Notes under the pieces: model-generated | Told to the model about the DNA's origin: nothing | The model's database searches: none | What the model saw: the letters and a program-made list of their open reading frames with translations, nothing else | Shown here: piece after piece, positions 62,516 through 64,000 of the stretch | Numbering within the stretch: position 1 is the first letter of the stretch | Layout of the letters: each line of letters opens with the position of its first letter | Translations under genes and position numbers: made by a program | Source: Synechococcus sp. AG-679-A04 | Lineage (GTDB): Bacteria > Cyanobacteriota > Cyanobacteriia > PCC-6307 > Cyanobiaceae | Assembly (NCBI GenBank): GCA_003210775.1 | Contig: QCUI01000002.1 | Coordinates: 1-64,000 of the forward strand | Length of the DNA: 64,000 bases | Direction of reading: 5' to 3'

Positions 62516-62698
62516 TCAGAGAGCCTGAACCAGGCGCGCGTGAATCCGACAAACCGCGAGTGCTTCGCGCGGGGGCTTACTGCAGAGATGCCCAAGCTCC
62601 CTGTTCAGAGCCTGGAGCTCACCCACCGGTAGACCTGCAACAGGCAGAGCTAGAACAAGTCCGCCAACCATTGCCGGAAAGGAAATGAGGCGCAACAC
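62516..62698 (-). CDS. Small secreted hypothetical protein, 60 aa
   Basis: A GTG start gives a signal-like N-terminus (LRLISFPAMVGGLVLALPVAGL), then VGELQALNRELGHLCSKPPREALAVCRIHARLVQAL with two cysteines that could pair. Short but plausible; same strand as nanE, 19 bases downstream of it. Confidence 0.55.
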   Translation of the reverse strand: MLRLISFPAMVGGLVLALPVAGLPVGELQALNRELGHLCSKPPREALAVCRIHARLVQAL

Positions 62699-62717
62699 GG
62701 CATGAGTCTCACGGGAC

Positions 62718-63434
62718 TCAGTCAGTCTGCCTTTCCAGGTGCCTGCAATAGGCCGCCACCTGCAAATCCACACCTGTGATGGCTGTTCCGACAACCACCG
62801 CGTCAGCTCCACCTTGCATGGCATCAGCTGCGGTCGCCGCCGAAGCGATACCTCCCTCGCACACCAGCAGCGTGGAAGCAGGAAGCTGTTGTCTCAGAGG
62901 ACGCAACAGGTCGATGGCTGGCGGAGAGAGCTGAGCGGTGTCTTCCGTATAGCCAAAAAGGGTCGTCCCCACCCAATCACATCCGAGAGTCGCAGCCTTC
63001 AGGCCATTTTCAACGCTATCGACATCCGCCATCAGAGTTGCACCGAGTTCTGTTCTCGCTTGTTGGATCAGCAACTCAAGCTCTTGGCCCGAGGGCCGCT
63101 TGCGAGCGGTTGCATCCAGCGCAATCACATCGGCACCAGCAGCCCAGACAGCCCTGATGTCCTCCCAACGAGGCGTGATATAGACCGAACTATCGGGAAA
63201 AGAGCGTTTCCACAAGCCGACGATCAGAGCATCCGGACAACGCTCCCGAACCGCTCCGATGTGCTCAGGACTCTCCAGCCTGACCCCAATGGCACCGTTG
63301 CGAAGACTGGCTTCGGCCATGGCGGCGATCACATCGGGATGACGCATGGGAGACCCCTCTGGGGCTTGAACCGAAACGATCAGGCCGCCCCGGAGATGGT
63401 CCCGGGACAAGCGATTGGCGGAAGAAACGGCCAT
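62718..63434 (-). CDS. nanE: N-acetylmannosamine-6-phosphate 2-epimerase
   Basis: Interconverts ManNAc-6-P and GlcNAc-6-P. 238 residues, TIM barrel: RGGLIVSVQAPEGSPMRHPDVIAAMAEAS, GAIGVRLESPEHI, IVGLWKRSF, ADVIALDATARKRPSG, LMADVDSVENGLKAATLGCDWVGTTLFGYT, LLVCEGGIASAATAADAMQGGADAVVVGTAITG. In cyanobacteria the role is unclear; there is no sialic acid catabolism here. wecB in the same window makes the UDP form. Confidence 0.93.
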   Translation of the reverse strand: MAVSSANRLSRDHLRGGLIVSVQAPEGSPMRHPDVIAAMAEASLRNGAIGVRLESPEHIGAVRERCPDALIVGLWKRSFPDSSVYITPRWEDIRAVWAAGADVIALDATARKRPSGQELELLIQQARTELGATLMADVDSVENGLKAATLGCDWVGTTLFGYTEDTAQLSPPAIDLLRPLRQQLPASTLLVCEGGIASAATAADAMQGGADAVVVGTAITGVDLQVAAYCRHLERQTD

Positions 63435-63440
63435 GACGTC

Positions 63441-63932
63441 TCAGGACGCCTTGGGCAGATCGTGCTGGCTGACGGGTGTCAACCAGCGACGCAATCGTTG
63501 TGGACCTGCTGCAGGAACCGGCCGAAGACTTGGGGCAGGCGTGTCGGGACTGATTTCAGGATCAACAACGCGGCCCACATCATCGAGACAGTTTTTCAAC
63601 AACGAGCTGAAACGGGTCACCCCCTGGCTCGATGTCTCAGATTGCACAGCCGCGGCCGCATCGGGTTGAACATCAAGTGCGGTAGTCGATTCAGTAGTCG
63701 ATTCAGACGACGCGATCGGAGAAACCTCAGCGGCTGGCTGTGCCATGGATGAGTGCGAATCTTCTTCAGAAGCCACCAAACCCTCTGGCAAGGAGTCGAC
63801 CCCGAAGCGATGAACCCACTGCAGTTCGAGGCGGGTCAACAGCGAATGATCATCCTGTTGTAGGGCTTGTTCGATTAAGTGCTGAAGGCTGATTTGGCGA
63901 GGGTCCTGATGCTGGTAAGGGGAATGGTTCAC
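63441..63932 (-). CDS. Hypothetical protein with acidic Ser/Thr-rich linker
   Basis: About 163 residues. The N-terminal part has HQDPRQISLQHLIEQALQQDDHSLLTRLELQWVHRFGVDSLPEGL, a small helical unit. A low-complexity part follows (about 70-110, EVSPIASSESTTESTTALD), then VTRFSSLLKNCLDDVG and a Pro-rich end (PEISPDTPAPSLRPVPAAGP). The GTG is chosen; a TTG four codons earlier would overlap the preceding gene by eight bases. Six bases upstream of nanE. Function unknown. Confidence 0.55.
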   Translation of the reverse strand: MNHSPYQHQDPRQISLQHLIEQALQQDDHSLLTRLELQWVHRFGVDSLPEGLVASEEDSHSSMAQPAAEVSPIASSESTTESTTALDVQPDAAAAVQSETSSQGVTRFSSLLKNCLDDVGRVVDPEISPDTPAPSLRPVPAAGPQRLRRWLTPVSQHDLPKAS

Positions 63933-63936
63933 GGAA

Positions 63937-64000
63937 TCAGGCAAGCTTGCGATTGAGCAGAGGGCGGATCAGCAGGAACAAAGCGGCCGTCAGCAGCGTC
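63937..64000 (-). CDS. Partial membrane protein (only the C-terminus in window)
   Basis: The last 20 codons read TLLTAALFLLIRPLLNRKLA then TGA. It is the end of a hydrophobic helix with a basic tail. The rest lies to the right of the window. Directly followed by the gene with the Ser/Thr-rich linker. Confidence 0.55.
   Translation of the reverse strand, partial: TLLTAALFLLIRPLLNRKLA

Overview
The window is a marine picocyanobacterial chromosome fragment, most likely marine Synechococcus. It carries photosystem I genes (psaF, psaJ), the cytochrome b6f pair petC-petA, a high-light-inducible protein, a cyanobacterial GroEL2-type chaperonin, tetrapyrrole genes (hemC, hemL) and prochlorosin-type peptide precursors. 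Nothing here fixes the species or strain.

Region 1 (1 to about 6.9 kb) is an AT-rich accessory island, plainly different in base composition from the GC-rich rest. It holds two cyAbrB-like regulators, a phage-type HNH/zinc-ribbon protein, a cassette of Nif11/ProcA-type precursors (three intact, one split by an unrelated 360-codon gene), a ribbon-helix-helix protein, a hairpin-rich intergenic block with two AATAAATA boxes that resemble T4-like phage late promoters, and a tyrosine recombinase at the border with the core genome. Each precursor has an 84-bp upstream module of constant geometry. I read the island as a phage-satellite or tycheposon-like mobile element carrying a peptide diversification cassette. 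No lanthipeptide synthetase is in the window, so any modification enzyme must act from elsewhere.

Region 2 (7.0 to 25.3 kb) is core housekeeping: hemC, a MarC-family protein, an L,D-transpeptidase, a COQ4-like protein, inorganic pyrophosphatase, an M32 carboxypeptidase, pterin dehydratase, a CobW GTPase with a histidine-rich repeat, an iron-type ABC permease, a zinc-type CDF exporter, larC, a stand-alone M41-type protease, exodeoxyribonuclease III and several small proteins.

Region 3 (25.6 to 44.6 kb) holds hemL, an OprB-like porin, yajQ, a divergent SPFH/NfeD pair, a DRTGG protein, methionine aminopeptidase, rplS, tRNA-Trp, tRNA-Asp, gltX, a cation/proton antiporter, wecB, pilT, an hli gene, tsaD, psaF-psaJ and gmk. 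Region 4 (44.7 to 64 kb) holds an RqcH/NFACT protein, tatC, the run petC-petA-lgt-cobM followed by tRNA-Val, a RodZ-like protein, ppx, ubiA, ldcA, ispD, a family 9 glycosyltransferase, a TrkA-N potassium channel, fabG, groL and nanE.

Most core genes are tightly packed in short operons with 1- to 50-base overlaps. Functions are family assignments read from motifs by eye; no database search was run. Starts were chosen from start codons, Shine-Dalgarno sequences, signal peptides and usual family lengths, and doubtful ones are flagged.
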